From assembly GCA_002407675.1 (NCBI GenBank), contig DHNW01000007.1, positions 100,030 through 164,029 on the forward strand: a stretch of DNA of 64,000 bases, given 5' to 3'. The position numbers and the translations under genes are program-made. This document shows positions 1-9,430 of this stretch, one piece after another. Positions within the stretch are counted from its first letter, which is position 1. Each line of letters starts with the position of its first letter. The notes beneath the pieces were generated by a model. That model searched no databases and had not been told where the DNA came from. It was given only the letters and a program-made list of their open reading frames with translations. Source of the stretch: Ruminococcaceae bacterium UBA5406 (GTDB taxonomy: Bacteria; Bacillota; Clostridia; Oscillospirales; Acutalibacteraceae).

Positions 1-1556
1 GGATGGGGCCGGTTGGGGCGCGACTTGAACTCCGGGTGGAACTGCGAACCGATAAACCACGGATGTGCAGGCAGCTCCATCATTTCCACAATCCGGTCGT
101 TCGGAGAGCGGCCGCTGAAAACAACGCCTGCTTCCTCAAACTGCCGGCGGTAATCATTATTGACTTCAAAACGATGGCGGTGGCGCTCATAAATCAAGGG
201 GACATTGCCGTAAAGAGCCGCGGCTTTGGTTCCGGGAACCAGCTTGCACGGATATTTGCCGAGGCGCATGGTTCCGCCGATCTGGACAACGTCCTTCTGC
301 TCCGGCATCAGGTCGATGACATGGTTCTGGCTCTGCGGATCAAATTCCGCAGAATTGGCATCTGCCAGCCCAAGCACATTCCGGGCGTATTCCACCAGCG
401 CTAGTTGCATCCCGAGGCAGATACCCAGGAAAGGAATTCCGCGGACACGCGCGTAATGGATTGCGGTAACCATTCCTTCGATCCCACGCTGGCCGAATCC
501 CCCTGGCACCACCATCCCGTCGATATCCGCCAGGATCTCCCCGACATTCTGCTCTTCAATGGTTTCGGAATCGATCCATTTGATATGAACCTTGACCTTA
601 TTGCCGAGCCCCCCGTGCGTCAGGGCTTCCGCCACGCTGAGGTAGGCATCGTGCAGCTCGATATACTTGCCGACGAGAGCAATTGTAACGCTGTCGGTCA
701 GTGACATGGCGGTATTCACCATTGAAATCCAGTCTCCGAGATCGGGGCCGGGCGTATCGAGCCCCAGCCGTTTGCAGACAATATCGTCCAGCCGTTCTTC
801 CCGCAGGGCAAGGGGAACTTCATAGAGAAGGGGCATGTCCAGATTTTCAATCACGCAGTTTTCATTCACGTTGCAGAAAAGGGCAATTTTCTTCTTAATG
901 TCCTCGCCGACTTCCCGCTCGGAGCGGAGGACAATGATATCGGGCTGAATTCCGATAGAAAGAAGCTCTTTCACGCTGTGCTGGGTCGGCTTGGATTTAT
1001 GCTCATGAGAGCAGGCAAGATACGGAACGAGGGTCACATGGATAAACAGGCAGTTTGAGCGCCCTTCCTCCGTGGCGAACTGCCGGATCGCCTCCAGAAA
1101 AGGCTGGCTTTCAATGTCGCCGACCGTTCCGCCGATTTCAATAATGGCAACATCCACATTTTCTTTTCCGGCATAAATTCGATCCTTGATCTCGTTCGTG
1201 ATATGGGGGATAACCTGCACGGTTCCGCCGCCGTAATCTCCGTTGCGCTCTTTTTGGATTACATTCCAGTAGACCCGGCCGGAAGTCACGTTGCTGTTCT
1301 GAGTCAGGTTCTCGTCAATAAACCGTTCATAGTGCCCCAAATCCAAATCCGTTTCGGCACCGTCGTCCGTTACAAAAACTTCCCCGTGCTGAAACGGGTT
1401 CATGGTTCCGGGATCCACATTCAGATACGGGTCGAACTTCTGCATGGTGATGCGCAGGCCTCTCGCTTTCAGCAGCCGGCCAAGGGAAGCTGCCGTGATT
1501 CCCTTGCCCAGGCCGGAAACAACCCCCCCGGTAACAAAAATATACTTTGCAGGCAT
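1..1556 (-). CDS. pyrG: CTP synthase (3' end beyond window)
   Basis: Glutamine-dependent amination of UTP to CTP, the last step of de novo pyrimidine nucleotide synthesis, in the cytosol. Reading the minus strand from the ATG at 1556 gives 518 residues that run off the left edge; the family is about 535 residues, so only the last 15-20 are missing. Visible motifs: the N-terminal P-loop GGVVSGLGKG (residues 10-19), the synthetase segment MQKFDPYLNVDPGTMNP, the glutaminase nucleophile Cys380 in GICLGMQLA, and the His-Glu pair in HPEFKSRP close to the edge. GGAGG lies 6 nt before the ATG. It is divergent from the polyphosphate genes. Identification is secure. Confidence 0.97.
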   Translation of the reverse strand, partial: MPAKYIFVTGGVVSGLGKGITAASLGRLLKARGLRITMQKFDPYLNVDPGTMNPFQHGEVFVTDDGAETDLDLGHYERFIDENLTQNSNVTSGRVYWNVIQKERNGDYGGGTVQVIPHITNEIKDRIYAGKENVDVAIIEIGGTVGDIESQPFLEAIRQFATEEGRSNCLFIHVTLVPYLACSHEHKSKPTQHSVKELLSIGIQPDIIVLRSEREVGEDIKKKIALFCNVNENCVIENLDMPLLYEVPLALREERLDDIVCKRLGLDTPGPDLGDWISMVNTAMSLTDSVTIALVGKYIELHDAYLSVAEALTHGGLGNKVKVHIKWIDSETIEEQNVGEILADIDGMVVPGGFGQRGIEGMVTAIHYARVRGIPFLGICLGMQLALVEYARNVLGLADANSAEFDPQSQNHVIDLMPEQKDVVQIGGTMRLGKYPCKLVPGTKAAALYGNVPLIYERHRHRFEVNNDYRRQFEEAGVVFSGRSPNDRIVEMMELPAHPWFIGSQFHPEFKSRPNRPH

Positions 1557-1702
1557 ATTGTCCTCCATCCTCAATCCTCAATCTATTATAATATTTGATT
1601 TAAAAACAATCCTAGAAATTATACCGCCCACAGCATGGCGTTGTCAAGCAAAGCCGGAACGGTCCCGCGGGCGGAAAGTAGAAAGAGACTGTCTCCAAAT
1701 AT

Positions 1703-1731
1703 TTGATAACATTATAAATATTTGCTATAAT
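1703..1731 (+). promoter_or_regulatory. Sigma-A promoter of the ppx-ppk-pfk genes
   Basis: TTGATA (1703-1708), a 17-nt spacer and TATAAT (1726-1731), 45 nt before the ppx start. Good match to the housekeeping consensus. It lies in the divergent gap with pyrG. Confidence 0.7.
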
Positions 1732-1775
1732 TAAAAATAAGACCGGAAAGATAGGACTGAGAGGGGATGCACCCT

Positions 1776-3329
1776 ATGAACAGGAAAAAAAATCCGAAAG
1801 CGGCGGCGGTTATCGATATCGATTCCAACGCGCTGAAAATGCGGATATCTCAGCTGAAGAAAGATAAAATTGTCGATATTGACCGGCTGGAGTACCCCGT
1901 GCGTCTCGGCCATGAAGTCTTCACTTCCGGAAAAATCAGTTTTGAAAGTCTGCGGGAACTTTCCACACTCCTGCACGGCTACAGTGAAACCATGAAGGAA
2001 TACGGCGTGGATCAGTGTGAAGTTGTGGCAACCACCGCCCTGCGCGAAGCCAAAAACCGCTCCTATGTTCTGGATCAGCTGAAAATCCAGAACAACATGA
2101 CCGTACGGGTGCTGGAAGAAGATCAGGAAAAGACGCTGATCTATTCGAAAATTCTGGATCTTCTCAGGCAGACCGACGGCCAAAAAGACGAAAGCGCGCT
2201 GATTGCCTATATTGGGGCGGGGACCATCGGCCTTTCTGTCTACGACGGCTCCCACATGATTTTCTCCCAGAACATTCCGATCGGTTCCCTGAAGCTGCAC
2301 GATATTCTCGGGAATATTCAAAACAGCACGGGGGATTTTTACACGGTTGTCGAAGAATACCTCAACACCGTTCTCGGACATATTTTAATTCCTTTCGGCG
2401 ACGGACATGTCAACAATCTAATCCTGACCGGCAGCGGCGTCAAGCTGATTGCCTGCCTGTGCGGATACAAACCCGGCGAGGAATGTTTGGAAATCAGTGT
2501 GCAGAAACTGAAAGGGCTGTTTCATAAAATACGCTCCATGTCTCAGGAAAGAATCAGCATCCAGTTTAAAATATCAGAAGAGGCGGCGGAACTTCTGTAC
2601 TCTTCTCTTGCCATTTCGCTGCGCCTGCTGAAGTTTGTTTCATCAGACAAAATTTTTTTCCCCCGCGCCGAACTCTGGGATACTCTGATGCAGCACATGC
2701 TGATCCCAAAAAGCAGGAACGAATACCTTGAGCAGGTTCGCACCAACGCGATTTTCTGCGCACAGAAAATTGCCGAATCCTATAACTGCAACAAGGAGCA
2801 TTCCGAGTGCATCCGCCGGTTCGCGTGCAAAATTTTTGACAAGATGAAAGGGGCCCACGGCCTTGACCGCCGGAGAAGGCTCCTGCTGGAACTGGCTGCC
2901 ATCCTCCACGAATGCGGCTATTATGTGACGGTCAAGCAGCATCTGATCAGTTCTTTCGACTTGATCAAAGACATGGACATCTACGGAATGACCGACGAAG
3001 AAATGCTTATCATCGCCTATGTGGCACGGTACAATGAATACGACGTACCAAACCTTGACAGTCCCGGATTTGGACCGCTGAGCAGTGAAAACCGGCTTGT
3101 CGTATCCAAGCTGGTGGCGATTTTCCGGCTTGCCAACGCGCTGGATAAATCCCAGAAGCAGAAGCTGAAAGATATCAAGGTGCGGCTGGACAAAAACCGG
3201 CTGCTGATTACCGCCCGAAGCGACGCGAACCTTCTGCTTGAAAAATGGGCTTTTCAGCAGTGCACACCCTTTTTTCAGGAAGTTTTTGGCTTCAATCCGG
3301 AACTTTCGATCAAATCCGATTTGCTGTAA
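1776..3329 (+). CDS. ppx: Ppx/GppA family phosphatase-like protein with C-terminal HD-like domain
   Basis: 517 residues. The family hydrolyses terminal phosphate from polyphosphate or pppGpp. An ASKHA-type domain covers about residues 1-310 and an HD-like helical domain about 320-505. Start chosen at ATG 1776, 9 nt after GAGGGG; the in-frame ATG at 1767 abuts that site. Several family signatures are altered: the first phosphate loop reads VIDIDSN rather than the usual IDIGSNS, the second reads YIGAGTIG instead of DIGGGSTE, and the HD motif reads LHECG. Activity may therefore differ from classical exopolyphosphatase (inference). It directly precedes polyphosphate kinase, pairing opposing polyP functions in one transcript. 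Family membership is solid; the exact substrate is not. Confidence 0.85.
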   Translation: MNRKKNPKAAAVIDIDSNALKMRISQLKKDKIVDIDRLEYPVRLGHEVFTSGKISFESLRELSTLLHGYSETMKEYGVDQCEVVATTALREAKNRSYVLDQLKIQNNMTVRVLEEDQEKTLIYSKILDLLRQTDGQKDESALIAYIGAGTIGLSVYDGSHMIFSQNIPIGSLKLHDILGNIQNSTGDFYTVVEEYLNTVLGHILIPFGDGHVNNLILTGSGVKLIACLCGYKPGEECLEISVQKLKGLFHKIRSMSQERISIQFKISEEAAELLYSSLAISLRLLKFVSSDKIFFPRAELWDTLMQHMLIPKSRNEYLEQVRTNAIFCAQKIAESYNCNKEHSECIRRFACKIFDKMKGAHGLDRRRRLLLELAAILHECGYYVTVKQHLISSFDLIKDMDIYGMTDEEMLIIAYVARYNEYDVPNLDSPGFGPLSSENRLVVSKLVAIFRLANALDKSQKQKLKDIKVRLDKNRLLITARSDANLLLEKWAFQQCTPFFQEVFGFNPELSIKSDLL

Positions 3330-3374
3330 ATGCTTTTTCCTGTGGAATCACCTTTGGATTTAGGAGTGAATCAA

Positions 3375-5510
3375 TTGAACGAAAAAAAGAGCCGGTGCCC
3401 TTACATCAACCGGGAACTCAGCTGGATGGATTTCAATATCCGCGTTCTGGAGGAAGCCTTTAAACGGGAAAATCCCATTATGGAGCGCATGCGCTTTCTT
3501 GGGATCACGGCTTCGAACCTGGACGAATTTTTTATGGTCCGTGTTGCCGGGGTTATGGAGCAGGTCGAGTCAAAATATCAGGCGCGGGATCCGTCGGGGC
3601 TTTCCCCCGCCGAACTTCTTCCCCTTCTGTCGCAGAAGATCCACGTCTTTGCGGAAAAACAATATTCCTGCCTGAACCGTTCCCTGTTCCCCGCCCTGAA
3701 GAGGATTGGGATCCGGTTTCTTCCGATCGAAAAGATGGATGAAAAGCAGAAGCAGTATGTGTCTGATTACTTTGATAAAGTGCTGTTCCCCGTGCTGACG
3801 CCGCTTGCGGTGGATCGAAGCCGCCCTTTTCCCCTTTTGGCCAACAAAAGCCTGAATATTGCCGTCCGGCTGAAAAGAAAGGGCGAATCCTATTTTGCCG
3901 TTGTTCAGGTTCCTTCCATTCTGTCCCGGTTCCTGAGGGTGCCGTCGGAAACCGGGATGGATTTCGTCCTGCTGGAAAACGTCATTGTTTACAAGCTGGA
4001 CGCTCTGTTTGAACGGAGCGACATCCGCTCTGCCTGTACGTTCCGGATCACCCGGAACGCCGATCTGGATATTGACGAAGACACGGAAGATCTGCTGAGT
4101 GAAATTCAGAAATCCATTAAAAAAAGAAAGCGCGGAAAACCGGTTCGGCTCGAGCTTTCCCAAAGGCATGACCGTGAAACCGAATCATTCCTGAAAGAAA
4201 TGCTGGAGATCGGCAGCGACGAGATTTACGCCATACCCGGTCCGCTGGATCTTACGTTCTGCACGCAGTTTGCCGCCCAGCCCCAGTTTGAAAACCTCTG
4301 TTTTCAGCCGATTCAGCCTGTTTACCCGCCCGCCGATTTCTGGGGGTATGACGACATCTTCCAGGCGATCCGCGAACGGGATCGGATGGTCCACCACCCG
4401 TATGAAAGTTTTGAAACCGTTGTAAATTTTGTGCGAACGGCTGCCGAAGACAAAAACGTCCTTGCCATTAAGCAGACCCTGTACCGGGTCAGCGGACACT
4501 CCCCCATTGTGGCTGCCCTGATCCGGGCGGCGGAAAACGGGAAGCAGGTCACCGTGCTTGTGGAACTGAAGGCACGCTTTGACGAGGAAAACAACCTGAT
4601 GTGGGCCAAGAAGCTGGAAGAAGCGGGGTGCCACGTGATTTACGGACTGGCGGGGCTGAAAACCCACTGCAAAATCCTGCTTGTAGTCCGCAAAGACGAA
4701 GACGGAATCCGGCGGTATGTCCATATGGCCACCGGAAACTATAACGACTCCACGGCAAAGATCTACACTGATATCGGCCTGTTTACCTGCCGGGAGCCGT
4801 ATGGGGCCGACGCCTCTTCCCTGTTCAACGTTCTGACTGGATACTCCCGGCCGCCGGAATACAACCGCTTTGTCGTTGCACCGGACGGGATGCGGCCGTT
4901 TTTCCGGCGGATGATCGAGCGGGAAACCGAAAACTCCAAAAAGGGCCTGCCCTGCGGAATCACGGTCAAGATCAATTCGCTCGTTGATCCGGAAATTATC
5001 CGGCTTCTGTATGATGCTTCCGGCGCAGGAGTCTCCATCCGGCTGCTTGTCCGAGGAATCTGCTGCCTGATCCCGGGCCTGCCGGAAATCAGCGAAAACA
5101 TTACCGTCCACAGTATCGTCGGCCAGCTGCTGGAGCACAGCCGGATTTTCCGGTTTGAAAACGCCGGAAGCCCCAAGATCTATCTGGGCAGCGCCGACTG
5201 GATGCCGAGAAACCTCGACCGGCGTGTGGAACTGATTTTTCCTGTGGAGGACGAAACGCTCCGGCAGCGGGCTTTCCGGACTCTGGAACTGATGTGGAAC
5301 GACAACATCAATACCCGGATCATGCGCCCGGACGGGACCTACGTTCATATTGACCGGCGTGGAAAAAGGCCGTGCAACTGTCAGCTTGAATTCTCCCGGC
5401 TGGCACAGAGTGCCCTCCGCACGCAGGAAGAACAGGGCAGATCAAAACTCTATGAACCGCTCCACAGCCCGGAAAGAGCGCAAAAAGCGGAATCAAGCAC
5501 ACAGGATTGA
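3375..5510 (+). CDS. ppk1: Polyphosphate kinase 1
   Basis: Reversible transfer of ATP gamma-phosphate to inorganic polyphosphate. It is 711 residues from the TTG at 3375, which has AGGAG 8 nt upstream; an ATG at 3330 gives 15 extra non-conserved residues and has no good ribosome binding site. Family landmarks are complete: N-terminal YINRELSWMDFNIRVLEEA, the phosphodiesterase-fold segment GLKTHCKILLVVR with the histidine, the downstream ATGNYNDSTAKIYTDIGLFT, and GSADWMPRNLDRRVELIFPV near the C-terminus. Length is normal (E. coli 688). It follows ppx closely and ends only 20 nt before pfk, so the three are likely cotranscribed. Confidence 0.96.
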   Translation: MNEKKSRCPYINRELSWMDFNIRVLEEAFKRENPIMERMRFLGITASNLDEFFMVRVAGVMEQVESKYQARDPSGLSPAELLPLLSQKIHVFAEKQYSCLNRSLFPALKRIGIRFLPIEKMDEKQKQYVSDYFDKVLFPVLTPLAVDRSRPFPLLANKSLNIAVRLKRKGESYFAVVQVPSILSRFLRVPSETGMDFVLLENVIVYKLDALFERSDIRSACTFRITRNADLDIDEDTEDLLSEIQKSIKKRKRGKPVRLELSQRHDRETESFLKEMLEIGSDEIYAIPGPLDLTFCTQFAAQPQFENLCFQPIQPVYPPADFWGYDDIFQAIRERDRMVHHPYESFETVVNFVRTAAEDKNVLAIKQTLYRVSGHSPIVAALIRAAENGKQVTVLVELKARFDEENNLMWAKKLEEAGCHVIYGLAGLKTHCKILLVVRKDEDGIRRYVHMATGNYNDSTAKIYTDIGLFTCREPYGADASSLFNVLTGYSRPPEYNRFVVAPDGMRPFFRRMIERETENSKKGLPCGITVKINSLVDPEIIRLLYDASGAGVSIRLLVRGICCLIPGLPEISENITVHSIVGQLLEHSRIFRFENAGSPKIYLGSADWMPRNLDRRVELIFPVEDETLRQRAFRTLELMWNDNINTRIMRPDGTYVHIDRRGKRPCNCQLEFSRLAQSALRTQEEQGRSKLYEPLHSPERAQKAESSTQD

Positions 5511-5530
5511 GAAGAAAGGATCGTTCAACG

Positions 5531-6616
5531 TTGAAACGAATCGGAATTTTAACCAGCGGCGGCGACTGCCAGGGATTGAACGCCGCCATTCGGGGAATTG
5601 GAAAAGCCCTTTACTGCAAACTGGGCCAGAACGTTGAAATCTATGGAATCCATGACGGATACCTCGGACTGATCAATGGGTTTTATCACAAAATGAGCCC
5701 GGAGAACTTTTCAGGCATTCTCACTCTCGGCGGGACAATCCTCGGCACATCCCGCCAGCCCTACAAATCCATCCGCGCAACAAAGCAGAGCAGTCATGAT
5801 AAGGTGCAGTGCATGAAGGATACTTACCACCGTATGCAGCTGGACTGCCTGATTATTTTAGGAGGAAACGGAACGCACAAAACAGCCAACCTGCTTTCAG
5901 AAGAGGGTCTGAACGTCATCACGCTGCCAAAAACAATTGACAACGATGTATGGGGAACGGATATGACATTTGGCTTTTCCAGCGCGGTAGAAATTGCAAG
6001 CCATGTCATCGACTGCATCCACACCACGGCAACTTCTCACGGGCGCGTGTTTATTGTGGAAACCATGGGCCACAAAGTGGGCTGGCTGACTCTTCACGCG
6101 GGCATTGCCGGGGGCGCCGATGTAATCCTCCTTCCGGAATTCCCCTATAATATTGAATCGGTCGCCGAAGCCCTTGAGCGCCGGAACCGGGCCGGAAAAA
6201 GGTTTTCCATCCTGGCAGTGGCGGAAGGCGCCATCTCCGGTGACGAGGCAAAACTGAGCAAAAAGCAGTTTAAAGCGGAACGCCAGAAAATGAAATATCC
6301 TTCTATTTCTTACCGTCTGGCGGATGAAATCGGAAAAATGACAGGGCAGGAAATACGGGTAACCGTGCCGGGGCATTTTCAGAGGGGCGGCAGTCCGTGC
6401 CCTTATGACCGAATTCTGGCAACCCGGTTTGGTGCAGCCGCGGCCAAACTGGTGGAAGAAGAAAAATATGGTTATATGGTCGCCCTGAAAAACGGCTCCA
6501 TTCTCCCCGTTCCGTTGCACGATGTGGCCGGAAAACTGAAAAACGTTCCCAAAAACTGCGAGCTTGTGCGCACCGCGCAGGAAATCGGCATTAATTTCGG
6601 ATGTGACTTTGATTAA
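5531..6616 (+). CDS. pfkA: 6-phosphofructokinase, mixed ATP/PPi-type signature
   Basis: Phosphorylates fructose 6-phosphate to fructose 1,6-bisphosphate. It is 361 residues from the TTG at 5531, which has AAAGGA 10 nt upstream; an ATG at 5507 would overlap ppk and add eight residues. Motifs: phosphate-donor loop TSGGDCQGLN, catalytic PKTIDND (Asp137), and the fructose-6-P segment GHFQRGGSPCPYDR. The two donor-selectivity positions disagree: GGNGT carries Gly114 (the ATP-type residue) while PKTIDND carries Lys134 (typical of PPi enzymes, though also found in some ATP enzymes). Donor choice is therefore uncertain. Last of the polyP cluster. Confidence 0.9.
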   Translation: MKRIGILTSGGDCQGLNAAIRGIGKALYCKLGQNVEIYGIHDGYLGLINGFYHKMSPENFSGILTLGGTILGTSRQPYKSIRATKQSSHDKVQCMKDTYHRMQLDCLIILGGNGTHKTANLLSEEGLNVITLPKTIDNDVWGTDMTFGFSSAVEIASHVIDCIHTTATSHGRVFIVETMGHKVGWLTLHAGIAGGADVILLPEFPYNIESVAEALERRNRAGKRFSILAVAEGAISGDEAKLSKKQFKAERQKMKYPSISYRLADEIGKMTGQEIRVTVPGHFQRGGSPCPYDRILATRFGAAAAKLVEEEKYGYMVALKNGSILPVPLHDVAGKLKNVPKNCELVRTAQEIGINFGCDFD

Positions 6617-6628
6617 GGAAGGGCTTTT

Positions 6629-7264
6629 ATGAACACAGGAAAACACACCACTCGCCGGCGCACATCACCCGCAACCATGGCCATGGTTATCATCATTGCC
6701 CTTTTCTCTTACACGGCGGGAACGCGTTTTCCCGCTGCACAGGAAACCGGAGCCTTATCCAGCGCTGCATCTCCGATTCAGTCGGATTCTTCTCAGGCGG
6801 GCCGGATCTGCTGCTTTTTTCCGCGCGACGGGCAAAAGGCTCAAAATGAACTGATCCGCGTGATCCAGTCCGCCGACAAAAACTTGGACATTGCAATCTA
6901 CAGCTTTACCGACCAGTCGGTTGCTGAAGAAATTGTTAAGGCTAAAAAAAGAGGCGTTTCCGTCCGACTGATTTCTGACCGGGAGCAGTCGGATGGGAAA
7001 TACCAGAAATCCGTCCTGGAGAAACTGACCCAAGCAGGAATTCCCATCCGAACCGATTCCCACGCCGGAATTATGCATCTGAAAGTAACAATTGCGGACA
7101 GCAAGATTGCAACAACCGGCAGCTATAATTATACAAAGTCAGCAGAACAGAAAAACGATGAAGTATTTGTCACTCTCAATGATCCGAAGATTGCTTCCGG
7201 CTTTGAAAAGGAATTTAACCGCATGTGGAATGACCAGGACAACTTTGCGGACTACCGGCAATAG
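6629..7264 (+). CDS. Secreted phospholipase-D-fold nuclease, single HKD motif
   Basis: 211 residues. An N-terminal hydrophobic stretch at about residues 17-33 after a basic segment indicates export or membrane anchoring. The rest is one PLD-like domain with the motif HLKVTIAD (His-x-Lys-x4-Asp) followed by the conserved GSYNYTKSAEQKNDE. A single HKD copy is characteristic of the Nuc/bacterial endonuclease branch, which works as a homodimer; phospholipases usually carry two. Possible role: degrading extracellular DNA. It follows pfk by 12 nt but is functionally unrelated. Substrate is not proven. Confidence 0.82.
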   Translation: MNTGKHTTRRRTSPATMAMVIIIALFSYTAGTRFPAAQETGALSSAASPIQSDSSQAGRICCFFPRDGQKAQNELIRVIQSADKNLDIAIYSFTDQSVAEEIVKAKKRGVSVRLISDREQSDGKYQKSVLEKLTQAGIPIRTDSHAGIMHLKVTIADSKIATTGSYNYTKSAEQKNDEVFVTLNDPKIASGFEKEFNRMWNDQDNFADYRQ

Positions 7265-7318
7265 GACAAAAACCGCCCGGGGCCCGAAAAAAGATGGGGG
7301 CAGAGGAAAGCCCTTTTC

Positions 7319-7346
7319 TTGACAATTCTTTTCGGAATGATATAAT
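7319..7346 (+). promoter_or_regulatory. Sigma-A promoter of the apbE-rnf operon
   Basis: TTGACA (7319-7324), 16-nt spacer, TATAAT (7341-7346): full consensus hexamers, 51 nt before apbE. No other comparable promoter is seen before the terminator at 14544-14588, which supports a single long transcript. Confidence 0.8.
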
Positions 7347-7397
7347 TAATAGATAATTAAGAGGTGTATTTTCACCGAAGTATGGTGCAACTGACTC

Positions 7398-8459
7398 ATG
7401 AACAGACGGAAAACGGTCGCTATTGTTCTTTTTGCAATTTTAATTCTTATTCTTGCCGCTCTTATTGCCATCTGGACCCATTTTGGGCAGCGGGAAAAGC
7501 GTTATGAATGTACCAATTATGCAATGGGTACTTATATTCAGCAAACCGTTTATGGCAAAAAAGCGCAGGAAGCGGCAAAAGAAGCTGCCGTGAAAATTCA
7601 GGAACTTGAAAATTTGATTTCCTGGAGAAAAAATGACTCCGATATCGGGCGGCTGAATCAGGCTGCTGGAACAAAGCCGGCTGTCATCCATGAAAAAACT
7701 GCCGCCCTGCTGCGGACAAGCCTGGAAATAGCGCAGAAATCAAATGGAGCGTATGATCCCACCATCCTGCCGATTTCCGATCTGTGGGGGTTCGAAAGCG
7801 ACAATCCGTGCGTGCCGGACTCAAAAGATATCCAGAAATTCCTGCCGGACGTAAATTATAAAGATTTACAGGTCAGCACTGGAAGTTCTGGCAGTACTGC
7901 TTTCATGAAACGGGCTATGATGGGGATCGATCTGGGCGGAATCGGCAAAGGAGCCGCCTGCGACGAAGCGGTTGCTGCATACCGCACCGCAGGAGCCGAG
8001 TGCGGTATTATCTCCGCAGGGGGAAGCAGCTTGGGCCTTTTTGGCACAAAAGCGGACGGGACTCCGTGGAAGATTGCGATCCGTGACCCGAATTCTTCGG
8101 ATAACAGCGTTACGGAAATGGCTGAGCTGAACCTCGATTCCGGTTTCGTTTCCACTTCCGGGGTTTATGAAAAAAAGTTTACGCAGAACGGGATCACGTA
8201 CCATCATTTGCTGAACCCCAAAACAGGTTACCCAGAAAATAACGGGTTGGTTTCGGTAACGGTTGTGACGCCGAACGGAGCGCTGAGTGACGGACTTTCG
8301 ACTGCCTGTTTTGTTCTCGGTTTGGAAAAGGGTGAGGCACTGTTAAAACAATACCAGTGCGAAGGAGTTTTTATCGACCGGGCACGGAATGTTTATGTAA
8401 CGGCCGGGTTAAAAAGCCGGCTGAAAATTATCAACAGTAAATATGTTATAAAGTCATAG
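7398..8459 (+). CDS. apbE: FAD:protein FMN transferase ApbE
   Basis: 353 residues. Transfers FMN from FAD to a Thr/Ser of exported flavoproteins, here expected to be RnfG and RnfD encoded downstream. An N-terminal membrane anchor spans about residues 7-28. The mature domain shows YECTNYAMGTYI, DLGGIGKGAACDEAV and AGGSSLGLFG, family signatures around the FAD and Mg2+ site; no lipobox cysteine follows the hydrophobic segment, so it appears to be an uncleaved anchor. First gene of the rnf operon, which ties the maturation enzyme to its substrates. Confidence 0.93.
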   Translation: MNRRKTVAIVLFAILILILAALIAIWTHFGQREKRYECTNYAMGTYIQQTVYGKKAQEAAKEAAVKIQELENLISWRKNDSDIGRLNQAAGTKPAVIHEKTAALLRTSLEIAQKSNGAYDPTILPISDLWGFESDNPCVPDSKDIQKFLPDVNYKDLQVSTGSSGSTAFMKRAMMGIDLGGIGKGAACDEAVAAYRTAGAECGIISAGGSSLGLFGTKADGTPWKIAIRDPNSSDNSVTEMAELNLDSGFVSTSGVYEKKFTQNGITYHHLLNPKTGYPENNGLVSVTVVTPNGALSDGLSTACFVLGLEKGEALLKQYQCEGVFIDRARNVYVTAGLKSRLKIINSKYVIKS

Positions 8460-8510
8460 GAATATACTATTGGTTTTACTTATTAGCCCCACCCGGGCGG
8501 GGGGATTTAC

Positions 8511-8894
8511 ATGTTCGAAAAAAAAGATCTTCTAATTATTGTCCCTTTTCTGATCATTGCCGCGGGAATATTCGCCTGGTTTAATCTGCGGTCTTCTGCC
8601 GGAGGCATCGCCGTTGTGGAAAAAAGCGGCGTGGAAATATGCCGAATTGACCTTAGCAAACAGACAAAAACAGAGATTCTTGATATCGGAGGCGATATGC
8701 ACATAAAACTGAAAGTGGAACCCGGCGCAATATCGTTTTACCATTCCGACTGTCCCGATCAGATTTGTGTCCGGACGGGAAAACTGACAAAACCGGGACA
8801 GACTGCTGTATGCGTTCCCGGGAAAGTTTCGGTAAGGATTATACAGCGTTCGGGAGAAAAAAAATATGACGGTTATACAGGATGGCATCAATGA
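8511..8894 (+). CDS. NusG domain II-containing membrane-anchored protein
   Basis: 127 residues, with one transmembrane segment at about residues 7-24 and an extracytoplasmic NusG_II-type beta domain (HSDCPDQICVRTG is the recognisable core, with two cysteines in DCPDQIC). Proteins of this type often accompany rnf and apbE in Clostridia; their molecular function is not established. A purine-rich G tract precedes the ATG. The 3' end overlaps the next gene by 13 nt, implying translational coupling. Confidence 0.85.
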   Translation: MFEKKDLLIIVPFLIIAAGIFAWFNLRSSAGGIAVVEKSGVEICRIDLSKQTKTEILDIGGDMHIKLKVEPGAISFYHSDCPDQICVRTGKLTKPGQTAVCVPGKVSVRIIQRSGEKKYDGYTGWHQ

Positions 8895-9430
8895 ATCAAA
8901 AAAGGAAAGCAATCCCTACAAACATCAATATTGCTCCACGGTCGCTCAGCATAGCTTTGCTGGGCGTTTTAACAGCGCTGGCGCTGGTCCTTTCCGCTCT
9001 GGAATCTCTGCTGCCTCCCCTGCCCGTTCTTCCGCCGGGCGCGAAACTGGGGCTTTCCAATATCGTAACCATGTATACAGCGGGGGCGGAAGGGCTTCTT
9101 CCCGCTGTATGCATTGCGATTGTGAAAGGGTTGTTTTCCGGTATGCTGCGGGGGTTTACCGCCATGCTGATGAGCCTGTGCGGCGGGGTTGCAAGCACAT
9201 TTGTCATGTGGCTTTTGCTGAAAATCCCCAAAAAGCCTTTTGGCCTCATTGGGCTTGGCGTGGGGGGAGCTCTGACGCACAATGCGGCTCAGTTGGTTGT
9301 TGCTATATTTCTGACTACTCCCGCAGTTGTGTATTACATACCCTGGCTGATCCTTTTTGGAATTCTGTCCGGAATTTTGACAGGGATGGTCCTGCGTATT
9401 ATAATGCCATTGCTGAACAGAATTCCTTAA
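8882..9430 (+). CDS. Gx transporter family membrane protein
   Basis: 182 residues with about five hydrophobic segments. It matches the Gx transporter family (sometimes labelled heptaprenyl diphosphate synthase component I), an ECF-S-like small membrane family; the signature region is LPPGAKLGLSNIVTMY. Start taken at 8882; ATG 8891 is also possible. The substrate is unknown. Its consistent place between the NusG-II protein and rnfC suggests supply of a cofactor or precursor to Rnf (inference). Confidence 0.8.
   Translation: MASMNQKRKAIPTNINIAPRSLSIALLGVLTALALVLSALESLLPPLPVLPPGAKLGLSNIVTMYTAGAEGLLPAVCIAIVKGLFSGMLRGFTAMLMSLCGGVASTFVMWLLLKIPKKPFGLIGLGVGGALTHNAAQLVVAIFLTTPAVVYYIPWLILFGILSGILTGMVLRIIMPLLNRIP

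Noticed and set aside
4185..5348. 387-codon open frame on the minus strand across ppk1
   Set aside because: Shadow of a GC-rich coding frame; no ribosome binding site, low-complexity composition and no recognisable domain, while ppk1 is certain.
7262..7318. GC-rich CCGCCCGGGGCCCG stretch after the PLD nuclease as a terminator
   Set aside because: No clean stem with a following T-run could be drawn.
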